A DNA stretch of 64,000 bases, taken from positions 448,616 to 512,615 of the forward strand of contig NZ_LN907827.1 of assembly GCF_001517405.1 (NCBI RefSeq). Reading direction: 5' to 3'. Below, in pieces: positions 8,827 to 19,400 of the stretch. The notes below the pieces were generated by a model that had not been told where the DNA came from, searched no databases, and saw nothing but the letters and a program-made list of their open reading frames with translations. Positions within the stretch are counted from its first letter, which is position 1; each line of letters begins with the position of its first letter. Made by a program: the position numbers and the translations under genes. The DNA comes from Duffyella gerundensis (GTDB taxonomy: Bacteria > Pseudomonadota > Gammaproteobacteria > Enterobacterales > Enterobacteriaceae).

Positions 8827-8861
8827 AGAAACGCCCTGTGGCGAGCACCGGAGGGCGTTTT
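8827..8861 (-). terminator. prmA terminator
   Basis: AAACGCCCT pairs with AGGGCGTTT, giving GGGCGTTTCTTT on the minus strand. It lies 11 bp after the prmA stop and separates that operon from the carbonic anhydrase gene. Confidence 0.75.
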
Positions 8862-8871
8862 GAGACAGGTC

Positions 8872-9759
8872 TCAGGCAGAGGCGCGGATACCGGTAATGC
8901 GGCACCACTCTTCGCGTTCTGCTACTGGATCGAGCTGAAAGCGATCGGCATAGGCTTCGCATACGCTTTCCGCCTGGCTCGCCAGAACGCCCGACAGGCC
9001 TAAATGTCCTCCCGCTTTCGGTAGCACACCAATCAGCGGTGCCAGCTCGCGCAGAGGACCCGCCAGAATGTTAGCTACCACCACATCGGCGCTGAGATTG
9101 TCAGGCTGCTGATGCGGCAGATAGAGCGAAAGTCGGTCCGACACGCCGTTGCGTTCAGCGTTGTCGCGGCTTGCCTGAATCGCCTGCGGATCGATATCGA
9201 TCCCGATCGCCTGAGCAGCGCCCAGTTTCAACGCGGCGATGGCTAAAATGCCGGATCCACAACCAAAGTCGATGATCGTTTTGCCAGCCAGATCCAGACC
9301 ATCAAGCCAGGCAAGGCAGAGCGCAGTAGTGGGATGGGTACCGGTGCCGAATGCCAGACCCGGATCAAGCATGACGTTAACCGCGTCAGGATCGGGTACG
9401 TCGCGCCAGCTCGGGCAGATCCACAAACGTTCGCCAAAACGCATGGGATGAAAGTTCTCCATCCACTCACGCTCCCAGTCTTTATCTTCAATCTGCTCAA
9501 TTTTGTAATGGTAATCCGCCGCTAACAGCGGATGCTGACCCATGCTCTGTACCACCGGTTCCATGTCGGTTTCGGCATCGAACAGGCCAATAATATCGGT
9601 ATCGCCCCACAAACGGGTTTCACCCGGCAGCGGTTCGAAAACCGGATTATCATGGGTGTCCTGAAAAGTCACCGAAACGGCGCCCAGTTCGATTAGCGCA
9701 TCGCCCAGCTCTTCAGCATGCGCGCCGGTGGTATTAATCTTGATTTGAATCCATGGCAT
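8872..9759 (-). CDS. prmA: Ribosomal protein L11 methyltransferase
   Basis: PrmA uses S-adenosylmethionine to trimethylate several amino groups of ribosomal protein L11 in the cytoplasm. The 295-residue protein has an N-terminal L11-recognition domain followed by a class I methyltransferase domain. The SAM motif [12 protein letters not shown] begins at about residue 164, and the family stretch [11 protein letters not shown] is at 132-142. It follows panF by 15 bp and is the last gene of a yhdT-panF-prmA operon. Confidence 0.97.
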   Translation of the reverse strand: MPWIQIKINTTGAHAEELGDALIELGAVSVTFQDTHDNPVFEPLPGETRLWGDTDIIGLFDAETDMEPVVQSMGQHPLLAADYHYKIEQIEDKDWEREWMENFHPMRFGERLWICPSWRDVPDPDAVNVMLDPGLAFGTGTHPTTALCLAWLDGLDLAGKTIIDFGCGSGILAIAALKLGAAQAIGIDIDPQAIQASRDNAERNGVSDRLSLYLPHQQPDNLSADVVVANILAGPLRELAPLIGVLPKAGGHLGLSGVLASQAESVCEAYADRFQLDPVAEREEWCRITGIRASA

Positions 9760-9774
9760 AGCAATTCTCTTTAT

Positions 9775-11223
9775 TTATGCAAAGTCGTCGCCATCCGCCT
9801 CGTGCGGCGTCTGACCAAACAGGTTGCCCACTAAAAACGCCAGCAGGCTGAGCGTTAATGCAGGCACAATCGGATGAAATCCGCCCGGCTGCAGCTTGAA
9901 GCTGGCCAGCAGGGTGTAGCTCAGCGCCCCGACGATCATGGCGCTGAGCGCGCCCACTGCGTTGGCTTTTTTCCAGTACAGACCCAGTACCAGCGGCCAT
10001 AAAAATACCGCCTCTAAGCCACCAAACGCCAGCAGGTTAAGCCAGATCAGCATATCCGGTGGATTCCATGCCGCAATCAGCAGCAGCAACCCGAGTAAAA
10101 AAGTGATGCTGCCAGACAGAAATTTTACCCGCGGCTCATTGGTGATCTGCTGAGGATAAAGACGCAGATAGAGATCCTTCACGATCGTGGCGGAGGATTG
10201 TAGCAATTGTGCATTGATCGTCGACATAATCGCCGCCAGCGGCGCCGCGAGAAAGATCCCGGCAGCAAAGGGCGGCAATACGGTGATCATCAGCCGGGGG
10301 ATCACCTGATCCGGAACGGTAAGATCGGGCAACACCGCACGACCCAGCGCGCCAGCGAGGTGCATACCGAACATCAGCACGCTCATCACCAGAGTACCGA
10401 TGATAATGCCGCGATGCACGGCCCGACTGTCTTTGTAAGAGATGCAGCGCACGGCGGTATGTGGCAAACCGATCACGCCAAAACAGACCAGCACGCTAAA
10501 CGAGGCCAGAAAGGCAGGATTAATGATATCGCCCACGCCTTGCGGCTGAGTCAGCTTAGGATCGATGCGCTGTAAGGTTTCCACGGCGGTAGAGAGGCCG
10601 CCAGCTGCGTGAATCACGGCGAACAGCAGCAAAAAGGTGCCAGCCAGCATCACAATACCCTGCATAGCATCGTTCAGCACGCTGGCACGAAAGCCGCCGA
10701 AAGCGGTATAGACCGCAATGGTGCCGCCGAAGATGATCAGGCCGGTATCGTAGGGAATGCCGGCAGCCGTCTCCAGCAGCCTGGCCCCGCCAATAAACTG
10801 TACGGTCATAGCACCAACAAAGGCCACCAGCAGGCTCAGGCTGGCCAGCCAAATCAACAGCGGGCTGCGAAAACGCGCATACAGCATGTCGTTCAGCGTA
10901 ATGGCATTATGCCGGCGGGCAAGAATGGCAAATTTTTTGCCGAGGATACCCAGCGACAGCCAAACGGCCGGCACCTGCACCATCGCCAGCAGCACCCAGC
11001 CAAGACCATATTTATAGGCCGCACCGGGCCCACCAATAAAGGAGCTTGCGCTGATATAAGTGGTGGTTAATGTCATCGCCAGCAGAAAGCCGCCCATCGA
11101 GCGACTGCCTAAAAAATATTCCGTTAAAAAGCTGCCTTGCTGACGTTTACGCATTGCCCACACCGAAAGGGCGGCCACCAGCAGCAAATAGGCGAACAGC
11201 GGCAGGATAATGTTAACGTCCAT
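9775..11223 (-). CDS. panF: Sodium/pantothenate symporter
   Basis: PanF imports pantothenate, the coenzyme A precursor, with sodium across the inner membrane. The 482-residue protein (E. coli 483) is hydrophobic throughout, with about a dozen predicted helices. It has the solute:sodium symporter motif region (GLGWVLLAMVQVPAVW, then GGFRASVLNDAMQGI). Its first 11 bp overlap the end of yhdT, so the two are probably translationally coupled. Confidence 0.96.
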   Translation of the reverse strand: MDVNIILPLFAYLLLVAALSVWAMRKRQQGSFLTEYFLGSRSMGGFLLAMTLTTTYISASSFIGGPGAAYKYGLGWVLLAMVQVPAVWLSLGILGKKFAILARRHNAITLNDMLYARFRSPLLIWLASLSLLVAFVGAMTVQFIGGARLLETAAGIPYDTGLIIFGGTIAVYTAFGGFRASVLNDAMQGIVMLAGTFLLLFAVIHAAGGLSTAVETLQRIDPKLTQPQGVGDIINPAFLASFSVLVCFGVIGLPHTAVRCISYKDSRAVHRGIIIGTLVMSVLMFGMHLAGALGRAVLPDLTVPDQVIPRLMITVLPPFAAGIFLAAPLAAIMSTINAQLLQSSATIVKDLYLRLYPQQITNEPRVKFLSGSITFLLGLLLLIAAWNPPDMLIWLNLLAFGGLEAVFLWPLVLGLYWKKANAVGALSAMIVGALSYTLLASFKLQPGGFHPIVPALTLSLLAFLVGNLFGQTPHEADGDDFA

Positions 11224-11455
11224 GCGGCTCCTCCAGCGGGATATTTTTGAATACCAGACGAATCATCAATGCGCAAAGCACGATAAACAGCACGGGAGCA
11301 AACAGGCAGGAGAGTTCAAACCAGAGCGGCAAACCGGCAATACCGGGTTGATTGCCACCCAGCCAGGCGCAAAGGCCCCAAACGGTCAGATAAGCGACAG
11401 CCAACAGCAGCGACCAACGAGCCTCTCTGTTAGCCTGGATAAAGCGCGCATCCAT
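11213..11455 (-). CDS. yhdT: Small inner-membrane protein YhdT
   Basis: This 80-residue protein of unknown function has two hydrophobic segments (roughly 15-36 and 44-66). It matches E. coli YhdT in length and in the motif NIPLEE near the C terminus. I chose the ATG at 11455, which gives the family start MDARFIQANREARW; the longer frame runs into the accC terminator. Its overlap with panF suggests a role tied to that transporter, which is inference only. Confidence 0.88.
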   Translation of the reverse strand: MDARFIQANREARWSLLLAVAYLTVWGLCAWLGGNQPGIAGLPLWFELSCLFAPVLFIVLCALMIRLVFKNIPLEEPHGR

Positions 11456-11492
11456 CAGCACATCCTCAATGCGAAACGCCGAAAGCTGGAAA

Positions 11493-11519
11493 AACAAAAG
11501 GCCGGATAACCGGCCTTCA
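11493..11519 (-). terminator. accBC terminator
   Basis: AAGGCCGG and CCGGCCTT form the stem with a 4-nt loop. On the minus strand TTTTGTTTTT follows. It lies about 19 bp after the accC stop. Confidence 0.92.
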
Positions 11520-11536
11520 GGGTACTCAGAACGCGA

Positions 11537-12886
11537 TTACTTTTCCTGCAACCCGAGCTTTTTCTCCAGATAGTGGATATTGGTTCCACCCTGCTGGAAG
11601 TGCTCATCGGACATGATTTTCATCTGCAGTTCAACGTTGGTTTTAATGCCGTCGATGATCAGTTCAGCCAGCGCATTTTTCATGCGCGCAATCGCCACCT
11701 CACGGGTTTCCCCATAGGTAATCAGCTTGCCGATCATGGAGTCGTAATAAGGCGGCACGGTATAGCCGGCATAAATATGCGACTCCCAACGAACGCCAAA
11801 CCCGCCCGGCGCGTGGAAACGGGTAATTTTACCCGGACTCGGCAGGAAGGTATTTGGATCCTCAGCGTTGATACGGCATTCCACGGCATGACCGCGAATG
11901 ACCACTTCATCCTGCGTCAGGGACAAGCCCTGGCCTGCGGCAATGCGCAGCTGCTCTTTAATCAGGTCAACGCCGGTAATCATTTCGGTTACCGGATGTT
12001 CAACCTGAATACGGGTGTTCATCTCAATGAAGTAGAACTCACCGTTTTCGTAGAGGAATTCAAAGGTACCGGCACCGCGATAGCCAATTTCCGCACAGGC
12101 TTTAGCGCAACGCTCACCGATAAAGCGACGCTGCTCGGCGGTGATGCCTGGCGCTGGCGCTTCTTCGACAACTTTCTGGTGACGACGCTGCATGGAGCAG
12201 TCGCGTTCTGCCAGATAGATCGCTTTGCCCTGACCATCAGCCAGAACCTGGATTTCAACGTGACGTGGATTCTCGAGGTATTTCTCCATGTACACCATGT
12301 CGTTGTTAAAGGCAGCTTTCGCCTCCGCACGGGTCATGTTGATAGAGGTTTCGAGATCTTTATCGCCGCGCACGACGCGCATACCGCGACCGCCGCCGCC
12401 GCCAGAGGCTTTGATGATCACCGGATAACCGATGCGTTTAGCAAAGGCACGGTTTTTTTCCATATCGTCGGTCAACGGACCGTCGGAACCCGGCACGCAC
12501 GGCACGCCTGCTTTTTTCATCGCGTTGATGGCAGAAACTTTATCGCCCATCAGGCGAATGGTATCTGCTTTCGGGCCGATAAAGATAAAGCCGGAACGTT
12601 CAACCTGCTCAGCAAAGTCGGCGTTCTCGGACAGAAAACCATAACCTGGGTGAATAGCATCCGCGCCGGTGATCTCGGCAGCCGAAATCAGCGCAGGAAT
12701 ATTCAGGTAGCTTTTGACCGACGGTGCCGGGCCGATGCAGACGGTTTCGTCTGCCAGCAGCACGTGCTTCAGATCACGGTCAGCGCTTGAGTGAACCGCC
12801 ACCGTTTTGATACCGAGCTCTTTGCATGCGCGTAAAATGCGCAGCGCAATCTCGCCGCGGTTGGCAATGACAATTTTATCCAGCAT
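11537..12886 (-). CDS. accC: Acetyl-CoA carboxylase, biotin carboxylase subunit
   Basis: AccC carboxylates the biotin on AccB using ATP and bicarbonate, the first half-reaction of fatty acid synthesis. The 449-residue protein has the biotin carboxylase N-terminal domain, an ATP-grasp core with the glycine-rich loop GGGGGRGM (about 161-168), and the active-site segment [15 protein letters not shown] (about 288-302). It lies 11 bp after accB and is co-transcribed with it, as in E. coli. Confidence 0.98.
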   Translation of the reverse strand: MLDKIVIANRGEIALRILRACKELGIKTVAVHSSADRDLKHVLLADETVCIGPAPSVKSYLNIPALISAAEITGADAIHPGYGFLSENADFAEQVERSGFIFIGPKADTIRLMGDKVSAINAMKKAGVPCVPGSDGPLTDDMEKNRAFAKRIGYPVIIKASGGGGGRGMRVVRGDKDLETSINMTRAEAKAAFNNDMVYMEKYLENPRHVEIQVLADGQGKAIYLAERDCSMQRRHQKVVEEAPAPGITAEQRRFIGERCAKACAEIGYRGAGTFEFLYENGEFYFIEMNTRIQVEHPVTEMITGVDLIKEQLRIAAGQGLSLTQDEVVIRGHAVECRINAEDPNTFLPSPGKITRFHAPGGFGVRWESHIYAGYTVPPYYDSMIGKLITYGETREVAIARMKNALAELIIDGIKTNVELQMKIMSDEHFQQGGTNIHYLEKKLGLQEK

Positions 12887-12897
12887 GGTAGGCCCCG

Positions 12898-13365
12898 TTA
12901 TTCGATGATGATCAGCGGCTCGTCAAACTCCACCGGCTGGCCGCTTTCGACCAGAATGGCTTTCACCACGCCAGACTTGTCGGCTTCGATCTGGTTCATC
13001 ATTTTCATCGCTTCAACGATGCACAGCGTATCACCGGCGCTAACCTTCTGGCCCACTTCAACGAACGCTTTCGCATCCGGGCTTGGGGTACGGTAGAAGG
13101 TACCTACCATAGGTGAGCGCACGAGATGGCCGCTGATTTCAGCAGCAGGTGCTTCGGCGACAGGCGCGGCAGGTGCCACAGCGGCGGCAAGGCCTGGCTG
13201 CTGCTGAGCCATTGGCATCGCGTACGCCTGCTGCATCATGGGATAGCCGGTATTAGCCGGTGCACGGCTGATACGAACAGACTCTTCGCCTTCAGAAATT
13301 TCCAGCTCGGAGATGCCCGATTCTTCAACCAGTTCGATCAATTTTTTAATCTTACGAATATCCAT
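12898..13365 (-). CDS. accB: Biotin carboxyl carrier protein
   Basis: AccB carries the biotin that shuttles CO2 between AccC and the AccAD transferase. Of 155 residues, the N terminus is a short helical dimerisation region. Residues 40-75 form a flexible Ala/Pro-rich linker, and the C-terminal biotinyl domain has EAMKMMN with Lys121 as the biotin site. The thumb-like segment around [18 protein letters not shown] is conserved. Confidence 0.98.
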   Translation of the reverse strand: MDIRKIKKLIELVEESGISELEISEGEESVRISRAPANTGYPMMQQAYAMPMAQQQPGLAAAVAPAAPVAEAPAAEISGHLVRSPMVGTFYRTPSPDAKAFVEVGQKVSAGDTLCIVEAMKMMNQIEADKSGVVKAILVESGQPVEFDEPLIIIE

Positions 13366-13386
13366 GAGTGTGGTTCCGTACTCTGT

Positions 13387-13839
13387 TTAATTTATGTTGG
13401 AAAGGCGTTTTACTGCCGTTTGTAAAGCCCAGTTATAACCGTCGGCGCCAAGGCCACAGATTACACCGGCAGAAATATCAGAAAGATAGGAATGATGACG
13501 AAAGGGCTCACGTGCATGAACGTTGGACAGATGAACTTCAATAAAAGGAATATTCACCGCCAGCAGGGCGTCACGCAGAGCGACGCTGGTGTGCGTAAAC
13601 GCTGCCGGATTGATGATGATATAATCAACATCCTCTTTCGCCTGATGAATACGATCGATAAGGACGTACTCTGCATTCGATTGCAGATGGCTGAGTTTCA
13701 CATCAATGGCGCTGGCGCTGGTGGTCAATTGGTTAACAATCGCGTCCAGCGTGGTTGAACCGTACTTTTCTGGTTCGCGGGTGCCCAACAGATTGAGGTT
13801 GGGGCCGTTTAAAAGCAGAATGTGAAACTTATGCGCCAT
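13387..13839 (-). CDS. aroQ: Type II 3-dehydroquinate dehydratase
   Basis: AroQ converts 3-dehydroquinate to 3-dehydroshikimate in the shikimate pathway. The 150-residue protein is a typical dodecameric type II enzyme. It begins with NGPNLNLLG (11-19) and the flexible loop with Tyr26, and has [18 protein letters not shown] and an [12 protein letters not shown] active-site stretch. The start at 13839 follows a GGAG site. E. coli K-12 uses an unrelated type I enzyme (AroD); placement beside accBC is common in many other gamma-proteobacteria. Confidence 0.96.
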   Translation of the reverse strand: MAHKFHILLLNGPNLNLLGTREPEKYGSTTLDAIVNQLTTSASAIDVKLSHLQSNAEYVLIDRIHQAKEDVDYIIINPAAFTHTSVALRDALLAVNIPFIEVHLSNVHAREPFRHHSYLSDISAGVICGLGADGYNWALQTAVKRLSNIN

Positions 13840-13949
13840 TGTGCTGCTATCTCCTGCAATATCTAAGGCATCGCGTAAAATACCGCGCAAAAATCAATTT
13901 GTCACCTTATGCACCCAAAATAAGCCATATCTTGAATGCGAAGCCGGGC

Positions 13950-13978
13950 ATTATAATGATTTCGGGACAATTAGCAGC
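13950..13978 (-). promoter_or_regulatory. Possible aroQ-accBC promoter
   Basis: On the minus strand a perfect -10 hexamer TATAAT (13950-13955) is followed by GCCCGGC. The -35 region one helical distance upstream is poor (GCTGCT), so the exact promoter is uncertain. It lies about 110 bp upstream of aroQ and is the best candidate to drive aroQ-accB-accC. Confidence 0.4.
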
Positions 13979-14074
13979 TAAATACTGGTCTTATCTGCGA
14001 AGTTGATCAACCGTAACGTGCTGAGACATTACGGTTAATCATCAAAAAGCGGGGCGATGTCACTGAAAAACAGG

Positions 14075-14677
14075 CTAGCGTGAAAACCAGCGACGAAACT
14101 TTTTATAACGCCAGGCGAGCAGAATTGCTGCCAGCAGTGCATAAATCACCGGCTGCGGGGAAACGGTTTTTACCGACCATAAAAAGTGGATCGGCGCGAG
14201 AATCGCCACCAGATAAATCGCGTTGTGCAGCGTTTGCCAGCGTTTGCCCAGTTTGCGCTGCGCACGCTGGAAAGAGGTCACTGCCAGCGCGAGCAGAATA
14301 AACCAGCTGATAATACCCAGCGTCAAATAAGGGCGCGTCAGTAATTCCCGCCCTAACAATGCCAGGTTATTGATACCCAGTTCCAGCAGCCAGTAGCTGG
14401 TCAGATGCAGTGATGCCCAGGCAAAACACCAAATGCCGAGCAGACGTCGGGTACGAATCAATAATGGCTGCTTGCCCATTCTGCTTAACGGCGCGACCAG
14501 CAGCGTAGCCAGAAGAAACTTCAGCGCCATACGGCCGGTAAAATGCTGGATATCTTTGGCCGGGTCGGCGCTCAGCCAGTTTTGGTCAATCGCCAGAATC
14601 AACCACAGTAGCGGCAAAAAGCCGGCCAGATGCAGTGCCACTTTAAGCCAGCCGATCTGTTTAAGGTTTAAACGCAC
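14075..14677 (-). CDS. msrQ: Haem subunit MsrQ of methionine sulfoxide reductase
   Basis: MsrQ (formerly YedZ) is an inner-membrane b-type cytochrome that passes electrons from the respiratory chain to the periplasmic reductase MsrP. The 200-residue protein has about six hydrophobic helices and the ferric-reductase-like domain. Haem-ligand candidates include His in [12 protein letters not shown] and in [20 protein letters not shown]. The start codon is GTG, directly abutting the msrP stop (TAGGTG), with GGGAG upstream, so translation is coupled. Confidence 0.93.
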   Translation of the reverse strand: MRLNLKQIGWLKVALHLAGFLPLLWLILAIDQNWLSADPAKDIQHFTGRMALKFLLATLLVAPLSRMGKQPLLIRTRRLLGIWCFAWASLHLTSYWLLELGINNLALLGRELLTRPYLTLGIISWFILLALAVTSFQRAQRKLGKRWQTLHNAIYLVAILAPIHFLWSVKTVSPQPVIYALLAAILLAWRYKKFRRWFSR

Positions 14678-15682
14678 CTAAAAATTCTCCCGCAAATCAA
14701 GGCCACGATAAAGCGATGCGACCTCGTCTGCATAGCCATTAAACAGCAGAGTAGGCTGACGCTTTACATCCAGGATGCCACCGGCACCGATAAAGCGTTC
14801 ACTCTCCTGCGACCAGCGCGGGTGGTTAACGTGCGGGTTCACATTGGCGAAAAAACCGTACTCGTTGGGCGCGGATTCATTCCACGTGGTTGGCGGGCGA
14901 TCGCGCGTCAGCGAAATATGCACAATCGACTTAATGCCTTTGAAGCCATATTTCCACGGCACGGTGAGGCGAATCGGCGCCCCATTCTGCGGTGGCAGCG
15001 CTTTGCCATACACGCCCGTCGTCAGCAGGGTTAGCGGGTGCATTGCCTCATCCAGTCGCAGGCCTTCCACGTAGGGGTAATTAAGGCCACCGCCAATAAA
15101 GCGATCTTTCTGTCCTGGCATCTGATCCGGCGCGTAAACCGTTTTAAACGCGACGAAGCGCGCGTTGCTGGTCGGTTCTGCGGCCTGAATCAGTTTACCG
15201 AGCTGGAAACCAATCCACGGCACGACCATTGACCAGGCTTCCACGCAGCGCATGCGATAGATCCGTTGCTCCATAGGGAAACGCTTGAAGATATCATCCA
15301 TATCCAGCGTCAACGGTTTGGCGACTTCGCCATCGATACGCACTTTCCAGTCCTCGGTTTTCAGGCTACCGGCGTTAGCGGCCGGGTCAGCTTTATCGAG
15401 CCCAAACTCGTAAAAGTTGTTATAGCCGGTGACCTTATCTTCTGGCGTCAGCATCAGGTTCGCCTGATAGGCCTCAGGCTTGCTGAAGTCGAGCGCACGG
15501 CCAGGGGGTGCGGGCGGGCGATCGTTGCCTTTGAACCAGCTCAGTAAATCAGCATGAGCGGCCTGAGGGAGAGCCGCCGCTGCCGCACCCAGGCCCAGCG
15601 TTTTCATGAGTTTTCTGCGCTGCTGATTAAAAATCGCTTCTGGCGTGACATCAGATTCAGTTAAACGGTTGACCGGCTTCAT
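14678..15682 (-). CDS. msrP: Periplasmic methionine sulfoxide reductase MsrP
   Basis: MsrP (formerly YedY) is a molybdenum-cofactor enzyme that repairs oxidised methionine in periplasmic proteins. The 334-residue precursor has a Tat signal with twin arginines at 22-23 ([10 protein letters not shown]) and a cleavage region ending QAAHA (about 44). Cys146 in [15 protein letters not shown] is the expected molybdenum ligand. I chose the start at 15682, preceded by AGGAAA; the longer frame adds 12 residues. E. coli carries msrPQ elsewhere. Confidence 0.95.
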   Translation of the reverse strand: MKPVNRLTESDVTPEAIFNQQRRKLMKTLGLGAAAAALPQAAHADLLSWFKGNDRPPAPPGRALDFSKPEAYQANLMLTPEDKVTGYNNFYEFGLDKADPAANAGSLKTEDWKVRIDGEVAKPLTLDMDDIFKRFPMEQRIYRMRCVEAWSMVVPWIGFQLGKLIQAAEPTSNARFVAFKTVYAPDQMPGQKDRFIGGGLNYPYVEGLRLDEAMHPLTLLTTGVYGKALPPQNGAPIRLTVPWKYGFKGIKSIVHISLTRDRPPTTWNESAPNEYGFFANVNPHVNHPRWSQESERFIGAGGILDVKRQPTLLFNGYADEVASLYRGLDLRENF

Positions 15683-15990
15683 GGCATTTTCCTGTGGCAA
15701 GAGCAGTGTGCTGAGCATGAATAAAAGCGTGATGGCTGGCGACTTTTATCCACAAAATGTGAAATTTCCTGGTCATAAGCCGCTGCAATCAGAATAGACT
15801 GAATAATAGCCAGATGCGATCATCTGTTGTTGATAGCCGCTGGAGGGTTTGCCGCGCGGTAACCGCGTGGCACAATCATTTTTCACGACATAATTTGTGT
15901 TACTTTGTGCGCCACCGGCACACCTTTACGACACTTTTAACGCGTGCTTGCAGCAGCGATCTGTTGATAAGCGCGTTTACAGGCACAGGG
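15683..15990. other. Divergent msrP/csrD intergenic region
   Basis: This 308-bp region has no coding sequence I can support. An open frame in phase with csrD runs back to 15814 but has no similarity to CsrD before residue 1 at 15991. The one clear element is the hairpin at 15850-15885. Promoters for msrP and csrD must lie here, but none stands out. Confidence 0.6.
15850..15885 (+). terminator. Terminator-like hairpin upstream of csrD
   Basis: TGCCGCGCGG and CCGCGTGGCA form a 10-bp stem (one G-T pair) with a 3-nt TAA loop, followed by CAATCATTTTTC on the plus strand. No plus-strand gene lies upstream, since msrP is divergent. It would therefore end either a short RNA or the csrD leader. The T-run starts six bases after the stem, so termination may be weak. 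Confidence 0.5.
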
Positions 15991-17940
15991 ATGCGAATAA
16001 CCACCAAACTATCTGCGTTTATAACGTTATTAAGTGCGCTGGCGATGATTCTGATGCTGGTGGGCTGTCTGGCAAGCTTTCTTTATATCCTCAACCAACG
16101 GGTGGAACAGCGCGTACAGACGCTGGCCGCTGAAGTGAATACCGCTTTTTCCACGCAGACCGCACCCCAGATGGCTAGCTGGCTGGAGAAAGTGATGCCG
16201 CCGCTGAATATTGAACATCTGGAAATCCGTAATGCCTCGCAGGCCGTGCTGACGCTGGCGCGCCATCAAAACGCCATGCTTGAGGACGAACCCAACCGCT
16301 TTCGTCAGTTTGACGTCCCGTTGCCGTTGCAGCCCGGTATGACCTTGCGCGTTCAGGTGCTGGATCCGACCCGCACCTGGTTTCAGTCGCTGGTCGGGAC
16401 CTTTACGCTGAGCGCTATCGCCATTGTTGGCCTGGTGATGTCGATGCTGCTGCTGCTGACCCATCGCTGGCTCTATCGCCAGTTAAAAGGCATGGAGCGC
16501 CTTGAGCAACGCGCCAGCCGCGTGATGCGCGGTGAGCGCGGCAGCGTTGAGCGCGGCTCAATTCTGGAGTGGCCACCTAAAGCGAGCGCCGCACTGGATC
16601 TGTTACTGGCAGATTTGCGCGCAGCGGGCGAGCAGCGTACCCGTATTGATACCCTGATTCGTGCTTTTGCGGCTCAGGATGCGCGCACCGGCCTGAATAA
16701 TCGTCTGTTTTTTGACAATCAGCTGGCGACGCTACTGGAAGACCCTGAGGATGTCGGCACGCATGGCGTGGTAATGATGATTCGCCTGCCCGATTTCGAT
16801 ACCTTGCTGGACGACTGGGGCCATCAGCAGGCGAAAGATTATCTTTTTGACCTGGTCAATATGCTGTCGACCTTTGTGCTGCGCTATCCCGGTGCGCTGC
16901 TGGCCCGCTATTTTCGCAGTGACTTTGCCGTTTTGCTGCCGCACCGCACCCTGAAAGAGGCGGACGGCATTGCGGCGCAGCTGATCAAAGCGGTGGATGC
17001 ACTACCGCCTACGCAGATGATGGATCGCGATGACATGATTCATATCGGCATCAGCGCCTTTCGCAGCGGCCAGCTGACCCAGCAGGTGATGGAAAACGTG
17101 GAATCTGCGACCCGCCACGCTTCGTTGCAAGGTGGAAATGGCTGGTCGGTGGGTGAAGGCAACACCATTGAAATGGGACGTGGCAGCGTAAAATGGCGCA
17201 CGCTGCTGGAAAATACGCTCAGCCGCGGTGGGCCGCGGTTATATCAAAAGCCGGCCGTACTGGCGGGTGGCAAAGTGCATCATCGCGAGATTCTGGCGCG
17301 CATTTTTGATGGCGATAAAGAGCTGTTAGCCGCTGAGTTTATGCCGCTGGTACTGCAACTTGGCATGGCGGAAGCCTTTGATCGGCTGATGGTTTCGCGC
17401 ATCATCGCGCTATCGGCTATCTGGCCGGAAGAGGTCTTCGCCTTGCCGGTCACCAGCGATGCGCTGCTGCAGCGGCCGTTTCAGCGCTGGCTGAAGGCCA
17501 TGCTGTTGCAATGTACAAAATTGCAAAGAAAACGATTTTTATTTGAACTTGCAGAAGCCGATGTTGGTCAACATATCAATCTTTTACAGCCAGTATTTCG
17601 TTTACTGACCGGCTTCGGTTGCCGACTGGCAGTTAATCAGGCGGGACTGACGGTCGTTAGTAGTGCCTATATCAAACAGTTTAACGTTGAGCTGATCAAG
17701 CTTGATCCGGGGTTGGTCAGAAACATCGATCGACGCACCGAAAACCAGCTGTTTGTACAAAGTTTGCTTGAGGTCTGTAAAGATACGCCAACGCGCGTTT
17801 TTGCCACCGGTGTTCGGACCCGTTCTGAATGGCAAACGCTCAGTGATTTGGGCGTGTCGGGCGGACAGGGTGATTTTTTTGCCTCATCCGAGCCGGTAAA
17901 CAGCAATGTGAAAAAATATTCACAGAGCTACCGTCTTTAA
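15991..17940 (+). CDS. csrD: CsrD, targeting factor for CsrB/C RNA decay
   Basis: CsrD is an inner-membrane protein that steers the CsrB and CsrC sRNAs to RNase E, relieving sequestration of CsrA. The 649-residue protein (E. coli 646) has two transmembrane helices (about 10-33 and 130-155) with a periplasmic loop between. A HAMP-like region follows, then degenerate GGDEF (RSDF in ARYFRSDFAVL) and EAL (EIL in HHREILARIF) domains, so cyclic-di-GMP enzyme activity is unlikely. The ATG at 15991 starts the family N terminus; 59 upstream residues in frame match nothing. Confidence 0.95.
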   Translation: MRITTKLSAFITLLSALAMILMLVGCLASFLYILNQRVEQRVQTLAAEVNTAFSTQTAPQMASWLEKVMPPLNIEHLEIRNASQAVLTLARHQNAMLEDEPNRFRQFDVPLPLQPGMTLRVQVLDPTRTWFQSLVGTFTLSAIAIVGLVMSMLLLLTHRWLYRQLKGMERLEQRASRVMRGERGSVERGSILEWPPKASAALDLLLADLRAAGEQRTRIDTLIRAFAAQDARTGLNNRLFFDNQLATLLEDPEDVGTHGVVMMIRLPDFDTLLDDWGHQQAKDYLFDLVNMLSTFVLRYPGALLARYFRSDFAVLLPHRTLKEADGIAAQLIKAVDALPPTQMMDRDDMIHIGISAFRSGQLTQQVMENVESATRHASLQGGNGWSVGEGNTIEMGRGSVKWRTLLENTLSRGGPRLYQKPAVLAGGKVHHREILARIFDGDKELLAAEFMPLVLQLGMAEAFDRLMVSRIIALSAIWPEEVFALPVTSDALLQRPFQRWLKAMLLQCTKLQRKRFLFELAEADVGQHINLLQPVFRLLTGFGCRLAVNQAGLTVVSSAYIKQFNVELIKLDPGLVRNIDRRTENQLFVQSLLEVCKDTPTRVFATGVRTRSEWQTLSDLGVSGGQGDFFASSEPVNSNVKKYSQSYRL

Positions 17941-19288
<1,348 letters not shown>

Positions 19289-19350
19289 TTGCCTCAATCA
19301 GGCTACGCGCGCCAGCAGCGGCCGGTCAGGCACTGGCGCGCATGGCTCAG

Positions 19351-19376
19351 GGGAGTGGATCCGCACTCCCTTTTTT
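19351..19376 (+). terminator. Terminator between mreB and mreC
   Basis: GGGAGTG and CACTCCC form a 7-bp stem with a 6-nt loop, followed by six T. It sits inside the mreBCD operon, 62 bp after the mreB stop, and would lower mreCD transcription relative to mreB. I recall a similar arrangement in E. coli. Confidence 0.85.
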
Positions 19377-19400
19377 GTTGCCGAGGACTACGCAGAATTT

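Noticed and set aside
11573..12790. 405-residue open frame opposite accC
   Set aside because: It is a mirror of accC codon usage in a GC-rich gene. It has no ribosome site, and the product has no recognisable domain.
14009..14036. Inverted repeat AACCGTAA/TTACGGTT after msrQ as a terminator
   Set aside because: The stem is only 8 bp and A/T-rich, and no T-run follows on the minus strand, so I could not support a terminator.
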